Shown: positions 9,417-19,241, counted from the first letter of the stretch. The stretch is 64,000 bases of DNA from Dictyobacter vulcani (GCF_008974265.1 NZ_BKZW01000001.1:2976001-3040000), one strand, 5' to 3'. Numbers and translations: made by a program. Notes: generated by a model not told the origin, from the letters alone.

Positions 9417-10163
9417 ATGCCCCAAAAAATTTTGGTGATTGAAGATGAGGAAGGTATTATTCACCTCATCAATTTATATCTGAAGGACGCCGGTTATGAT
9501 GTGGTTATCGCAAGGGATGGAGCCGATGGACTGGCTCTGCATGCTCGCGAACATCCAGACCTGGTGGTTTTAGATATTATGTTGCCGGCCATTGATGGCT
9601 TTGAAGTGTGTCGACGTATCCGCTCCTGGTCTAAAACCCCTATTTTGATGTTGACGGCTCGTGGTGATGAGGACGATCGCATCGCTGGTTTAGAGATTGG
9701 TGCTGATGACTATCTGGTCAAGCCATTTAGCCCTCGTGAACTGGTGAGTCGTGTGCGTGCCATTTTACGGCGCGTTGGAGTCCATGATCAGTCTGAAGAG
9801 AAGGTAGCTAAAGAGTCGTTAGTATCCAAGCGTGAGAATGACTCGATGCTCTCTTTTCCCGGTCTGACCGTTGATCTACTGGCTCGTCGCGTGACGGTGC
9901 AGGGACAGGAAGTGGCTCTGACGCCCACCGAGTTCGATTTGTTGGCGTTGCTGGCCCGCTCACCGGACCGTGTGTTTACGCGTGAAGTGTTGATGAACAA
10001 GGTCTGGGGTTATGATTACCTGGGTGATGGACATACTATCGATGTGCATATTAGTTCGCTACGCAAGAAAATAGAAGTAGACCCGCAGCAGCGCTACATC
10101 AAGACGGTCTGGCGTGTTGGCTATCGTTTTGAGGCCAAAGCTCGTTCGGTCGCCAGTTCATAG
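9417..10163 (+). CDS. OmpR/PhoB-family response regulator
   Basis: A 248-residue transcription regulator. The receiver domain (1-120) has acidic residues at 10-12, the phosphoacceptor Asp53 in VVLDIMLP, a switch Thr in MLTARGD and the Lys of LVKPF. A linker of about 30 residues leads to a C-terminal winged helix (about 145-240) with LTPTEFDLLALLAR, VWGYDYLGDGHTIDVHISSLRKKIE and TVWRVGYRF. The start ATG 9417 follows CAGGAG. The histidine kinase gene begins 10 bases after the stop, so the two form a classic two-component operon. The stimulus is unknown. Confidence 0.92.
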   Translation: MPQKILVIEDEEGIIHLINLYLKDAGYDVVIARDGADGLALHAREHPDLVVLDIMLPAIDGFEVCRRIRSWSKTPILMLTARGDEDDRIAGLEIGADDYLVKPFSPRELVSRVRAILRRVGVHDQSEEKVAKESLVSKRENDSMLSFPGLTVDLLARRVTVQGQEVALTPTEFDLLALLARSPDRVFTREVLMNKVWGYDYLGDGHTIDVHISSLRKKIEVDPQQRYIKTVWRVGYRFEAKARSVASS

Positions 10164-10173
10164 AGGAAGAAAT

Positions 10174-11826
10174 ATGCGTCTACGTTGGTGGGAAAATATT
10201 CGCTGGCGTCTGGCTTTAGGCTCAGTAATCGTGGCATTACTCTCGGCAAGCCTGCTGGCCCTGACCGCGATCGTGGTTATTGGTTACTACTACAATGTGG
10301 ATCAACAAGCGCGTATCAGTGCCCTGGCCAGTGAGCGAGCCCAGAGTGTAGGTATTGTTTATGAGCACAACAAAAGTATCCAGGATGGCAATGGTTCAGC
10401 GAATGCTCAGGCTCGCTTAAAAAAGCTGCTGGTGGGTCAGCAGGGTCTGTTATTTTTGTCGATTCGCGAAGTCTCCAATAGCCCTGCTGCACAATATAAT
10501 CCAGGTTCCGATCATCTCTATCTTTTTTGTAATGAGCAGGGCAAGCTGATTTATCCACAGGGATTTTCACGTGGTAATGCTCTGACCGTTATTCGTTCAC
10601 TGCTAAATGTGTCAGGTACTGCGCGTCCTGGTTCTGATCAAAGCAAACTGCAAACAGCCATTAACCATGCTTTGCAGGGACATGGAGAAGGGGGAGTCTT
10701 TGGTCGCCAGACCCCGGTTGATGCGTCAATGCCTTTTTTTGTTGAGCCAATCTATACAAATGGACATGATGGCAGTCCTCGCACCGTTATCGGCGCGGTA
10801 ATTGTTACGCCGCTTTCCAACGCTATTCCTGGCTTTGTCAGTACTGTTGGGATCTCGGTGCTGGTAGCCACCCCGATTATTGCCATCCTGGTTGCGGCCG
10901 TGGCTATCTTTTATTCCCGTACCATAACGCGTCCACTGGCGAAATTAACTGCCGCCTCGCGCATACTGGCTTCCGGGGATTATGATGCTCAGGTGAGCGT
11001 AGATGGTCCTGGTGAACTGGGTGAACTGGCTCATACCTTTAATGATATGGCGGTTCAGCTCAAAAAAGATGTGGATGAGTTACGGCGGCAGGAGATCTGG
11101 CGTCGTGAACTGATTATGAATATAACGCATGATCTGGCCACACCATTGACCGCGATCGCGGGCCTGGGAGAGGCCCTGGTGGACGGTATTAATCAAAGCC
11201 ATGAAGATTATGAGGCCACAGGTCGAATTATCGTGCGGGAAACGTTGCGCCTGCGCCGCCTGGTACAGGATCTACATGTGATGGCTAAAGTTGAAGCGGG
11301 TGCCCTGCAACCAAAGTTGAAGCCGCTGCGCCTGGCAGTGCTGGTAGATGAAATTCTGGCTGCTCTGGTGACAGAGTTTGAACGGCAGCAGGTTGAGCCC
11401 ATTAACGCCATTTCTTATAGTTTTAAATCAGTGCAGGCTGATCCCGATATGTTAACCCGCATCTTTGCTAACCTCTGTAATAATGCTCTCAACTACACAC
11501 CGGCAGGTGGCGCGGTGACGATTGAGGCCAGACAACACGAGGACATGGCGGTGATATCGGTGACAGATACAGGTGGAGGAATTCCCCCAGAGGCGCTACC
11601 ACGCATCTTCGACCGCTTTTACCGAGCCGACAATGCCCGGCAGTCAAAAACTGGTGGAAGTGGGCTTGGTCTGGCTATTGTACAGGCCATCGTGGCGGTT
11701 CATGGTGGAACTGTCTGGGCTGAAAATGTACCTGGAGCCGGAGCCCGTATCTCTTTTACCTTACCTCTTCAGCAAAGCACTATCCATTCAGCAACCACGC
11801 ATCCCTTAGCGCAAATTCAGCGCTAA
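10174..11826 (+). CDS. Membrane sensor histidine kinase
   Basis: A 550-residue kinase paired with the preceding regulator. It has a first membrane helix (about 12-42), an extracytoplasmic sensor of about 175 residues, a second helix (about 220-248), HAMP (about 249-302), HisKA with the phospho-acceptor His near 319 (MNITHDLATPLTAIAGL), and a HATPase_c domain with N-box LCNNALNYTP, G1 VTDTGGGIPPE, F-box FDRFYRAD and G2 GGSGLGLAIV. The start ATG 10174 follows GAGGAAG. An ATG 60 bases earlier, inside the regulator gene, is rejected because it lacks a ribosome site. All catalytic boxes are intact. Confidence 0.92.
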   Translation: MRLRWWENIRWRLALGSVIVALLSASLLALTAIVVIGYYYNVDQQARISALASERAQSVGIVYEHNKSIQDGNGSANAQARLKKLLVGQQGLLFLSIREVSNSPAAQYNPGSDHLYLFCNEQGKLIYPQGFSRGNALTVIRSLLNVSGTARPGSDQSKLQTAINHALQGHGEGGVFGRQTPVDASMPFFVEPIYTNGHDGSPRTVIGAVIVTPLSNAIPGFVSTVGISVLVATPIIAILVAAVAIFYSRTITRPLAKLTAASRILASGDYDAQVSVDGPGELGELAHTFNDMAVQLKKDVDELRRQEIWRRELIMNITHDLATPLTAIAGLGEALVDGINQSHEDYEATGRIIVRETLRLRRLVQDLHVMAKVEAGALQPKLKPLRLAVLVDEILAALVTEFERQQVEPINAISYSFKSVQADPDMLTRIFANLCNNALNYTPAGGAVTIEARQHEDMAVISVTDTGGGIPPEALPRIFDRFYRADNARQSKTGGSGLGLAIVQAIVAVHGGTVWAENVPGAGARISFTLPLQQSTIHSATTHPLAQIQR

Positions 11827-11829
11827 GGG
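11803..11829 (+). terminator. Stem-loop across the kinase stop codon
   Basis: A perfect 10-bp stem (CCCTTAGCGC / GCGCTAAGGG, 7-base loop) spans the TAA at 11824-11826. No U-run follows, so it may protect the mRNA 3' end or act as a weak terminator. Confidence 0.4.
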
Positions 11830-12053
11830 CCATTGCGCATGGCTTTGATGATGGCCTCATTCTATCCCTTTAGTCGCTAAGATGAGTCTACAAAGGTTTC
11901 AATTGTCGTGATATACTTTGCTTTAGAGCACTCAAACTATGCAAAAGTATCATACGGTGCTGACCTTGAAGGGAAAAGATGATGTGTAGGGCGGGATTGC
12001 ATGCTGATGTGCGTTTTATGCTGTTATCAACAACGAAGTAAAAGAGAGCGTTA

Positions 12054-13689
12054 ATGACATCACCCAGGCCTTCTATCTATGATCGTAAATTTTTGCAGCA
12101 TGCCCCTTCCTTTGATGCTGACAGTCAGGATCTGTTACGCATCCTGCGTACCAGCGTGCTTAATGTGAGCAGTATTTTTCCCTCTATGCAGTGCACGATT
12201 GCTCTTTTACATCCTTCCTCCTCTTCCTTGATGACGTGTTCCAGTAACCAGGCCGCTGAGGATGGCATGCTCTGTATTCCCTTTTATCCTGAGTCTGGTG
12301 TGGCTGGCCGGGTGATCGAACAGCGTACGTTACTCTGTATTCCTGATACGCGTCAGGATAGTCGGACGCAGGATAGTGCATGGGCATCCGTGGCGAGTTT
12401 ATGCTCTGTACCACTGATGCATGAAGATATTTGTATTGGTACATTGACGGTTACCAGTGCAGAGCCCGCTGTCTTTTCTGTGCAGGATCTGCATATCATC
12501 TCGACTTTTGCTAATCAGGCTACCCTTGCGATCTGGAATGTACAGCAGACAAGGACGATCCAGCAGTTGGGCAGCCAGTTAGAGCGTGATCGGCATTATC
12601 TGCGCACTATTTTAGCTGCAAGCTCTGATGGGATCGCTATGATCAGTGAGGAGCAGCGTTTTATTGAGGTCAATCCAGCATTTGGCCAGATGTTTCGTTT
12701 GCAGCCCGCTCAACTGGTGGGTCGTGCTTGCGCGGATGTCTTTGGCTGTAATGATGAGCAGAAGCCGTTGTGCTGCCATCATGGCTGTATGATTGAGCAT
12801 GCCATAGCGCATGAGGAATCTCTGGATTATACCGAAGTAGATATTCGTACTGCTAGCACTGTGCGTTTACTTGGTATCAGCGTGACTCCTGTCGCGCTGA
12901 AAAATGCGCCTGTGTGCCTGGTAATTGCACGTGATATGACGGCTGTGCGCGATGCCGCTCGCAGTAAGGCCAAATTCTTATCCATGATTACCCATGAATT
13001 GCGTTCACCCCTGAATGCCATCAATGGTTATCTGGATCTCCTGTTGACCGGGGTTGGTGGGGAACTCACCAATGAGCAGCGCGAATTTGCCCAGAGAGCG
13101 CGTGCTGGCAGTGAAAATCTCTATGCGCTCCTGGAAGATTTGCTCTTGATTTCCCGTGCAGACTCGGGGCAGATGCGGTTGAACCGTGAACTGATTCACT
13201 TACCAGAAGTGATTGAGAATGCTGTCGAAGAGTTAGAACTGACTGCGGTGGATAATGGCATTCAAATGCATGTGGATATCGCACCTGATTTGCCTCGTCT
13301 GTATGCTGATGCGGTCCGCTTGCAACAAGTATTACGCAACTTGATTAATAATGCCCTGCGCTTTACCCCCTTCGGCGGTAGGGTCTCCATTTCTGTTAGC
13401 CGGGTTGATGCGGGGCATGAAATGTCCGGTTCTATTGTTGAAACAGAAGATGAGCAGAGCATGGCTGCAACTACGAGTACAAGATACAGGATGTGGAATC
13501 GAGCCCCAGTTTCATCAACGTATCTTTGAGCGCTTCTTCCAGGCTCCTGATGGGCGCGCTGGAGGCCAGGGATTAGGGCTGGCGATTGTGAAGATGTTGA
13601 TTGAATTACATCACGGAACCGTAATCCTGGAAAGCGCTCCTGGACAAGGAAGCACCTTCACCTGTATTTTACCCTGCCTGTTAAGTTAG
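12054..13689 (+). pseudogene. Soluble GAF-PAS histidine kinase with a +1 frameshift
   Basis: A cytosolic sensor kinase broken near its ATP-binding domain. The first frame encodes GAF (about 30-155), PAS (about 175-290), HisKA with SMITHELRSPLNAINGY, and the HATPase N-box LINNALRFTPFGG. It then runs off as a nonsense tail, stopping at 13529. The expected continuation, RVQDTGCGIEPQFHQRIFER and GGQGLGLAIVKML, is in the +1 frame to a stop at 13689. The total of 1636 bases becomes 545 codons if one base is removed, and the junction is at about 13448-13462, not in a homopolymer. It could be a recent mutation or a consensus error. Without the second frame it cannot bind ATP. No regulator is adjacent. 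The PAS domain carries a Cys-rich motif, GCNDEQKPLCCHHGC. Confidence 0.8.
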
Positions 13690-13893
13690 CAAAAAACGCT
13701 ACTACCTCCTGGCTTTATGTTCATAGAGCCATACATTTACTCAGCTATATTTATGTCTGCTTAATGCATTACCCTTGACGCGTTTATGATTGCATGCTAT
13801 GCTCAAATTATTCCAATATGTTCCTTGCTGCTGAGAAGCCAGGAATATGGCTCGGTAATGTGTCGGCTTTTGTACAGAAGAAGGAGACAGACT

Positions 13894-14139
13894 GTGGGTA
13901 TGCTACGAGTCATGTCCCGTCGCGGCGACGATCGAATTATCTGGGATACCCAGCAGGTAGAAGCCCAGAATCCAGATGCTGTGGCGGCCATTCGAGAGGC
14001 TGAGCGCATCTTTACTGATGAGCGCAAAAAAGGAGCCACCGCCTTCAAAGTAGAGCCAGGTAAAACTGTAGAGCGTATCGACAAATTTGATCGTACTGCC
14101 GAGCAAATTGTCCTCGTACCTCGTGTTGTGGGTGGGTGA
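13894..14139 (+). CDS. Small conserved-looking protein of unknown function
   Basis: About 81 residues. A GTG at 13894 lies 7 bases after AAGGAG; the ATG at 13900 is the alternative. The protein is soluble and charged: a WDTQQVEAQNPDAVAAI opening, a helix EAERIFTDERKKGATAF, then a strand-rich end, ERIDKFDRTAEQIVLVPRVVGG. I recall similar short proteins in Chloroflexota and Actinobacteria ending in a VP-x-VGG motif, usually next to a gene like the following one, but no function is known to me. The 150-residue gene starts 15 bases downstream with its own GGAG, so the two are an operon. Confidence 0.7.
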   Translation: MGMLRVMSRRGDDRIIWDTQQVEAQNPDAVAAIREAERIFTDERKKGATAFKVEPGKTVERIDKFDRTAEQIVLVPRVVGG

Positions 14140-14154
14140 GGAGTGTAATTCGCT

Positions 14155-14607
14155 ATGTTGGAGACGCTAAGTTTATTCCTCGGTATCTGGTTGCTGTTTC
14201 TCCTGCTCGCGATTTATTACCTATCCCAATCTCCCGATGGGAGCGTGGGCCGTTTACGTGAGTCGGTGAGTGAGCACCTCTCAGCCGAGAGTCGGGCTAA
14301 AGCACTTATGCGTGAGATGCTCTCTGAAAATCAGTATCAGCAATTGATCAAGTTTGGTTACCTTGAAGTGCCGAGCCCCACAATTGATAACCGGATGTAT
14401 CGTATTCCTGGCGGCGGTGGTCTGGTAAAGGTGTATGAACGTGGCTGTGCTGTGATGGAGTTATGCTTACAGCCAGCCGAGCCGCTACCCGATGGTGACG
14501 TTGTGGTCATGCATAAGCTGATGATCGAGGCAAATGAACAGGAATATCTGCAGAAGGCGAATCACTTTGCGCCCGGCATAATTTCTTTGCGTTGCCAGCA
14601 TCTTTAG
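14155..14607 (+). CDS. Single-pass membrane protein of unknown function
   Basis: 150 residues. One N-terminal membrane helix (about 5-23, LSLFLGIWLLFLLLAIYYL) is followed by a soluble domain. That domain has a helical LSENQYQQLIKFGYLEV motif, a YRIPGGGGLVKVYERG strand pair and a C-terminal DVVVMHKLMIEANEQEYL helix. The gene follows the 81-residue gene by 15 bases with GGAG in the gap, and a clear terminator comes after it, so the pair is transcribed together. I do not recognise the family. The pairing of a small soluble protein with a membrane-anchored partner is the only functional hint. Confidence 0.72.
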   Translation: MLETLSLFLGIWLLFLLLAIYYLSQSPDGSVGRLRESVSEHLSAESRAKALMREMLSENQYQQLIKFGYLEVPSPTIDNRMYRIPGGGGLVKVYERGCAVMELCLQPAEPLPDGDVVVMHKLMIEANEQEYLQKANHFAPGIISLRCQHL

Positions 14608-14652
14608 TGTCCTTTTATGTAGACCTGACGTTTAAGCTTTGCATACATAGTA

Positions 14653-14717
14653 ATGGAAGAATCATACACGGTCGATTGTTCGATCATGACTGCGTATAAT
14701 TCTTCCATATTTTTTTG
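14653..14717 (+). terminator. Intrinsic terminator
   Basis: A 15-bp stem (ATGGAAGAATCATAC with 14694-14708, one G-U) precedes ATTTTTTT. It ends the two-gene operon of small unknown proteins. Confidence 0.8.
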
Positions 14718-14761
14718 TTCAGGAATCGCTGCTCCCTCGTTCTAATTAGTAGCACATTATT

Positions 14762-14940
14762 TTGCCGCCTGCGGCGGCGAGAGGGGAGAGGGTAATTACG
14801 GGGGACACCCCGAGCCCCCGGCAGGAGGACTAGCCGTCCTCCTGCACCTCCTGCTTAAACAGTGGCGTGAGAGGGTGATTACGAGGGACACCCCCGTCCC
14901 CCGCAAAACCCTATCCCCCTCTCTCCCCCGCCATAGGCAG
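14762..14940. repeat. GC-rich MITE-like intergenic repeat
   Basis: This block of about 180 bases is far more GC-rich than its surroundings. It contains two related copies of a module beginning GAGAGGGTRATTACG and continuing into GGGACACCCC (14786-14822 and 14869-14904). A perfect 10-bp hairpin (GCAGGAGGAC / GTCCTCCTGC, 14821-14845) lies between them. The outer edges, GGCGAGAGGGGAGAGGG and a CCCTATCCCCCTCTCTCCC stretch, are imperfect inverted repeats. No ORF. It looks like a non-coding dispersed element. Confidence 0.55.
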
Positions 14941-14944
14941 GAAG

Positions 14945-14953
14945 TGTTATACT
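14945..14953 (+). promoter_or_regulatory. Extended -10 promoter of the carboxylase gene
   Basis: TGT-TATACT, an extended -10 box, lies about 50 bases before ATG 15004, directly after the GC-rich repeat. Confidence 0.45.
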
Positions 14954-15003
14954 TTAAGCTACGTTAAAAACCACTACATATAATCAATGGAGATAATTTA
15001 ACC

Positions 15004-16596
15004 ATGACTACTGGAGAGCGAAGTTCACAGGAAACGGCTGTATTGAAAAGCACTCAAGAAAAGATTGCTGAACTACAGACCTTGCAAGAAGATGCTTTGC
15101 GTGGAGGTGGTGAGAAGCGCATTGCCGCGCAACATAAAAAAGGAAAATTGACTGCACGCGAACGCCTCGACCTGTTATTGGATCCAGGAAGCTTCAACGA
15201 ACTGGATATGTTTGTGACTCACCGTACCAGCGACTTCGGCCTGGATGATCAAAAGATTCCTGGCGATGGCGTGGTAACCGGCTATGGTAAGGTTGATGGT
15301 CGCCTCGTCTATGTTTTTTCACAGGATTTCACCGTCTTTGGTGGCTCGCTCTCGGAAGCACATGCCGAAAAGATCTGTAAGGTGATGGATCTGGCGACCC
15401 GTAATGGTGCCCCGGTCATTGGCTTAAATGATTCCGGCGGTGCCCGTATCCAGGAGGGTGTTGTCAGTCTGGGAGCTTATGCCGATATTTTCTTGCGCAA
15501 TACGATGGCTTCCGGGGTTGTGCCGCAGATCTCAGCGATTATGGGACCTTGCGCCGGTGGCGCGGTCTACTCGCCTGCGATTACCGATTTTATTTTTATG
15601 GTTGAAGAGAGCAGCTATATGTTTGTGACCGGCCCCAATGTCTTGAAAGCCGTGACACACGAAGATGTCAGCTTTGAAGACCTGGGAGGAGCCCGGGTCC
15701 ATAATAGCACGAGTGGCGTGGCTCATTTTTCCAGTCCGGGCGAACCTGAATGTCTGGGTATGATTCGCCGCCTGATAAGCTATCTTCCCTCCAATAACGT
15801 GGATGATCCTCCAATCTACACACCTAAAGACACGGCTGATCGCGTGGTTGATGTTCTGAACGAGATTATTCCCGACCATCCCGGTAAACCATATGATATG
15901 AAAGAGGTTATTCATAATATTGTGGATGATGGGGATTTCTTTGAAGTACAGGAGCTGTTCGCACAGAATATATTGGTTGGCTTTGCGCGCTTAAATGGCC
16001 GATCGGTGGGCATTATTGCTCAGCAGCCAAAAGTTCTGGCCGGTGTGCTTGATATTAATGCCTCGGATAAAGCGGCGCGTTTTGTGCGCTTCTGCGATTG
16101 CTTTAATATTCCCATTATTACGCTGGAGGATGTGCCAGGCTTCTTGCCAGGCGTGGGTCAGGAACACAGTGGTATTATTCGCCATGGTGCGAAACTGCTC
16201 TATGCGTATTGTGAGGCAACCGTGCCCAAGATTACGGTGATTACCCGTAAGGCTTATGGTGGTGCCTATGATGTGATGAGCAGCAAGCACATCCGTGGTG
16301 ATATCAATTATGCCTGGCCAACTGCTGAGATTGCGGTCATGGGAGCCGAGGGCGCGGTAAATATCCTCTTTAAAGATGAGCTTGATAAAGCTGCTGATCC
16401 AGAGCAGCGCCGTAAAGAACTCATCGCTGAGTATAATGCCAAATTTGCCAATCCCTATATTGCGGCCAGCCGTGGATATATTGATGAGGTGATTGAACCC
16501 CGTTATACGCGCGTAAAATTGATCAGCGCTCTAGAGATGCTGAAGAATAAGCGTGATACCAATCCTCCCAAAAAACACGGCAATATTCCTCTTTAA
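15004..16596 (+). CDS. pccB: Acyl-CoA carboxylase carboxyltransferase, propionyl-CoA carboxylase beta type
   Basis: A 530-residue carboxyltransferase subunit that moves CO2 from carboxybiotin to propionyl-CoA (or another acyl-CoA) to make methylmalonyl-CoA. It has the two crotonase-fold halves. The N half carries [36 protein letters not shown] and [14 protein letters not shown]. The C half carries the [10 protein letters not shown] loop, [15 protein letters not shown] and [10 protein letters not shown]. The length is typical. The biotin carboxylase/BCCP alpha subunit is not adjacent and must be elsewhere. A methylmalonyl-CoA decarboxylase alpha is a less likely alternative. The product would feed the mutase at 58 kb. 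Followed by a strong terminator. Confidence 0.88.
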   Translation: MTTGERSSQETAVLKSTQEKIAELQTLQEDALRGGGEKRIAAQHKKGKLTARERLDLLLDPGSFNELDMFVTHRTSDFGLDDQKIPGDGVVTGYGKVDGRLVYVFSQDFTVFGGSLSEAHAEKICKVMDLATRNGAPVIGLNDSGGARIQEGVVSLGAYADIFLRNTMASGVVPQISAIMGPCAGGAVYSPAITDFIFMVEESSYMFVTGPNVLKAVTHEDVSFEDLGGARVHNSTSGVAHFSSPGEPECLGMIRRLISYLPSNNVDDPPIYTPKDTADRVVDVLNEIIPDHPGKPYDMKEVIHNIVDDGDFFEVQELFAQNILVGFARLNGRSVGIIAQQPKVLAGVLDINASDKAARFVRFCDCFNIPIITLEDVPGFLPGVGQEHSGIIRHGAKLLYAYCEATVPKITVITRKAYGGAYDVMSSKHIRGDINYAWPTAEIAVMGAEGAVNILFKDELDKAADPEQRRKELIAEYNAKFANPYIAASRGYIDEVIEPRYTRVKLISALEMLKNKRDTNPPKKHGNIPL

Positions 16597-16598
16597 TC

Positions 16599-16636
16599 AA
16601 TAAAGCAGCCCGGTATTTCTGCCGGGCTGCTTTATT
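16599..16636 (+). terminator. Intrinsic terminator of pccB
   Basis: A perfect 15-bp stem (AATAAAGCAGCCCGG / CCGGGCTGCTTTATT, 8-base loop) starts 2 bases after the stop codon. Confidence 0.85.
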
Positions 16637-16736
16637 GTCGTCTGGCGTTGCTTGATGGCGATGATAGTGCTCGTTTGGTTTTGCTAGCCGTGTATGATGT
16701 AATTGGGATCACTCGTACCCAGAATACCTATCATGA

Positions 16737-16778
16737 GATGCCAGCCAGGTTTGTGACCACCTGGGCTGGCATCTTTTT
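16737..16778 (+). terminator. Second intrinsic terminator
   Basis: GATGCCAGCCAGGT pairs with ACCTGGGCTGGCATC (one bulged G), followed by TTTTTA on the plus strand. No gene lies between this and the pccB terminator. It may back up pccB or act on minus-strand readthrough from pgeF. Confidence 0.6.
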
Positions 16779-16809
16779 ATGCCCGTCAGATCGTTAGCTG
16801 TGTCGCTAT

Positions 16810-17724
16810 TTAATCCTGCCTGGACAAGGATTTCAGAGCCATAATTACCACAAAGCGTCCTGTTTTACCATGCTCTTTACGATGTGAGAAAAAGAGGTTG
16901 GTATGGCAGCCGGTGCAGATACGCATCACTTCAATATGTTCGGGACTGACTCCGGCCAGAAGCAGTTGCTGGCGATTTGTCTCCTGGAGGTCCAGTCGTA
17001 AACTGGGTCCAGTCTCAAGCTCCACCGTGGAGAAGGTCGCTGAGGCATTGATGCGTTCACGATAGATCGCTTCTGTGGGCTTGTCGGTAAACTCCTTACG
17101 GCCCAGGAAAAGATCCTGTACTTCCTGTGATACCTCATAGCAGCAGGGTCCGATAGCGGGTGCAATGCCGGAATAAATATTTTGTGGCTGGCAGCCAAAC
17201 CTGTCTTGCATGGCCGCAACCGTCGCCATTACTATTCCGCGCGCGGTTCCTCGCCAACCGCCATGCGCAATACCCATGACCTGCTTGACTGGATCATAGA
17301 AGGTGATGGGAACACAGTCGGCGAATGAGAGTGCCATTGCCACGCCATGCTCCTGACTGATCATGGCATCTCCTTGCCGAATCGTAGTGGGAGTCCAGGC
17401 ATACTCATAATAGGACATATTGGCCCAGTCGGTGCGCCAGTGATCCTGAAGGTCTAATGTTAATACATCGGCTCCATGTACCTGCCAGAGAGTTGCGCTG
17501 GGCATATCGGATAATTGTAAGGCCTGTAATGCTAACTGGCGGTTACGCACGACATTGGGAAATGTATCACCACCTCCTCTAGGAGGAGCAGAGGTATTTA
17601 AACTTTGATAGGGAACGTCGCTATAACCACCGAGACGCGTAAATACGCCATGTTGAAGTTCTGAAAAAGGGCGATAGTGACTAAACTGGAGATAGCGAAC
17701 ATTTTCATACTGGTACTCGATCAA
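16810..17724 (-). CDS. pgeF: Polyphenol oxidase-fold purine nucleoside/peptidoglycan editing protein (PgeF/YfiH family)
   Basis: A roughly 304-residue member of the laccase-domain family (PF02578). Members have been described as peptidoglycan editing factors and as zinc-dependent purine nucleoside enzymes; which applies here is not known. The family signatures are present: HGVFTRLGGYS, SLNTSAPPRGG with VRNR, the metal-site WQVHGAD, SFADCVPI with the Cys ligand, and GIAHGGWRGTARGIV with the His ligand. The frame opens with a TTG at 17748, but a second TTG at 17724 follows AAAAAGGAG by 5 bases and is the better start. Convergent with pccB; downstream of the LCP gene on the same strand. Confidence 0.82.
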   Translation of the reverse strand: MIEYQYENVRYLQFSHYRPFSELQHGVFTRLGGYSDVPYQSLNTSAPPRGGGDTFPNVVRNRQLALQALQLSDMPSATLWQVHGADVLTLDLQDHWRTDWANMSYYEYAWTPTTIRQGDAMISQEHGVAMALSFADCVPITFYDPVKQVMGIAHGGWRGTARGIVMATVAAMQDRFGCQPQNIYSGIAPAIGPCCYEVSQEVQDLFLGRKEFTDKPTEAIYRERINASATFSTVELETGPSLRLDLQETNRQQLLLAGVSPEHIEVMRICTGCHTNLFFSHRKEHGKTGRFVVIMALKSLSRQD

Positions 17725-17820
17725 AATGGCTCCTTTTTGCTGTGGCAATGCTAATGCTGTGCCTATTGTATCACAGCCATTTTTATCGCTCGTACCAGCG
17801 CTGCCGGTACTTTCTTAAGT

Positions 17821-19062
17821 TTAACCATTGACGCGACAGCTCTGGGTATCTCCTAATTGAAAGATACGGTTAATTGTCGGTTGAATGGTTTCGCAATGGG
17901 GAATAACGACATCCTGGTTGCTCCCTACCGATGGATCATAGATAGTGGCAAGATCTCCATAATCTGCTGCCCCTTCACCGGTACCGAGTGTGATGTGATC
18001 GATAGGATTATTCAGTAAGGTGCGTCCATAGTTGGCAAAGGCGAGCATCTCTTCTTCGCTGAAATCGGTGTAGAGGCTGCCTGAAACGTCATTGAGCAAT
18101 TGCGAGAAGTTTTGCAAAATGGTTGAGACACTCAGTTTGAGTTTTAATGCCTCGAGTACCTGTTGCTGGCGCTGGGTACGGCCTATGTCTCCCACCAGAT
18201 CTGAGTGGCGTGAGCGGACATACTCTAACGCCTCATGACCATCTAAGTGTTGGGGACCGGGTGCAAGATACAGTCGCTTGTATGCATTCTGGTCTTTGGC
18301 ATTACTGCCTGCACCTACATCATTGGGGTATGTGTCATCGACCACGGGATGTTCGACATTGATATCGACACCGTGTAATGTATCGATGACTTTAGCAAAG
18401 CCATCCAGGCCAACCCAGGCATAGCGATCGATATGGATACCATAGTCTGCTTCGACTGTCTGCCGTGCCAGACGGACTCCATCCTCAAATTTACCGCTTT
18501 GTTGGACTCCCAACGAAAAGGCCTGATCGATCTTATGCATACCCATGCCATCTGGTATGGCGACCCAGGAGTCGCGTGGAATAGAGACCATGGTAACGGT
18601 ATTGTGGATCGTATCTACGCGTACGACCATCATTACCTGTGTTAAGACATTGGGGAAGACATATTTTTGATCATTGTCACTCCCTAACAAGAGAATATTC
18701 CAGGTTTTACCTTGAACCACGCCACTGGATACATCCTCCGTAGCCGTTGGCTGGCCCGCCTGTTCCTGGGTTGAACGTGCCACCGGACGAATAATTTGCT
18801 TGAGCGGTTTTTGAATAGTATTCTGGAAATAATAGTATGCCGCGCTGGCGCTGCCACCGCCCAGGATCAATAATATCGCACATACAGATAAAAGAATTTT
18901 TAGCGGTTTACGTCGCACCTTCTTTTTTATTGTTTGTCCGGCAACCAGGGGACTGGTCAATATTCTTTGCCGCAATGTTTGATCCGCTGGTTGGGAAGAG
19001 GTCGAAATTCCCTCATCTATGTTTTCAGCATGATTCTCTTCTTGAGATGAAGGCGTCGGCAT
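17821..19062 (-). CDS. LytR-CpsA-Psr (LCP) family cell-wall polymer transferase
   Basis: A 413-residue membrane-anchored enzyme. LCP proteins transfer lipid-linked glycopolymers to peptidoglycan on the outer face of the membrane. A cytosolic, Lys/Arg-rich N-tail (1-50) precedes one membrane helix (about 54-76, LLSVCAILLILGGGSASAAY). The LCP domain (about 118-300) shows VVRVDTIHNTVTMVSIPRDSW with the conserved Arg-Asp, MHKIDQAF, a VDGFAKVIDTL-type helix, and LDGHEALEYVRSRHSDLVGDIGR split over two motifs. A C-terminal extension has a Cys pair (HCETIQ and QSCRVNG at the very end) that could form a disulfide outside the cell. The start is ATG 19062 behind AGGGAT. Confidence 0.9.
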   Translation of the reverse strand: MPTPSSQEENHAENIDEGISTSSQPADQTLRQRILTSPLVAGQTIKKKVRRKPLKILLSVCAILLILGGGSASAAYYYFQNTIQKPLKQIIRPVARSTQEQAGQPTATEDVSSGVVQGKTWNILLLGSDNDQKYVFPNVLTQVMMVVRVDTIHNTVTMVSIPRDSWVAIPDGMGMHKIDQAFSLGVQQSGKFEDGVRLARQTVEADYGIHIDRYAWVGLDGFAKVIDTLHGVDINVEHPVVDDTYPNDVGAGSNAKDQNAYKRLYLAPGPQHLDGHEALEYVRSRHSDLVGDIGRTQRQQQVLEALKLKLSVSTILQNFSQLLNDVSGSLYTDFSEEEMLAFANYGRTLLNNPIDHITLGTGEGAADYGDLATIYDPSVGSNQDVVIPHCETIQPTINRIFQLGDTQSCRVNG

Positions 19063-19241
19063 TCTTTTTTATCCCTTTATATTTTATTTATAAGTAGTGC
19101 GTGAACATATTGTGTTAATACAAATGCACTACCACTCACAATCGTCGCACTGATCCTGGTGGATTATTCAAAGCTGTTTGGATGTAGTGATATAGTGGTA
19201 TGGTAAATGAATCGAAATGTATTTTGTTGGGAGGTCGTCTG

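Noticed and set aside
14762..14940. CRISPR array
   Set aside because: Only two diverged modules with no regular spacers and no cas genes in the window.
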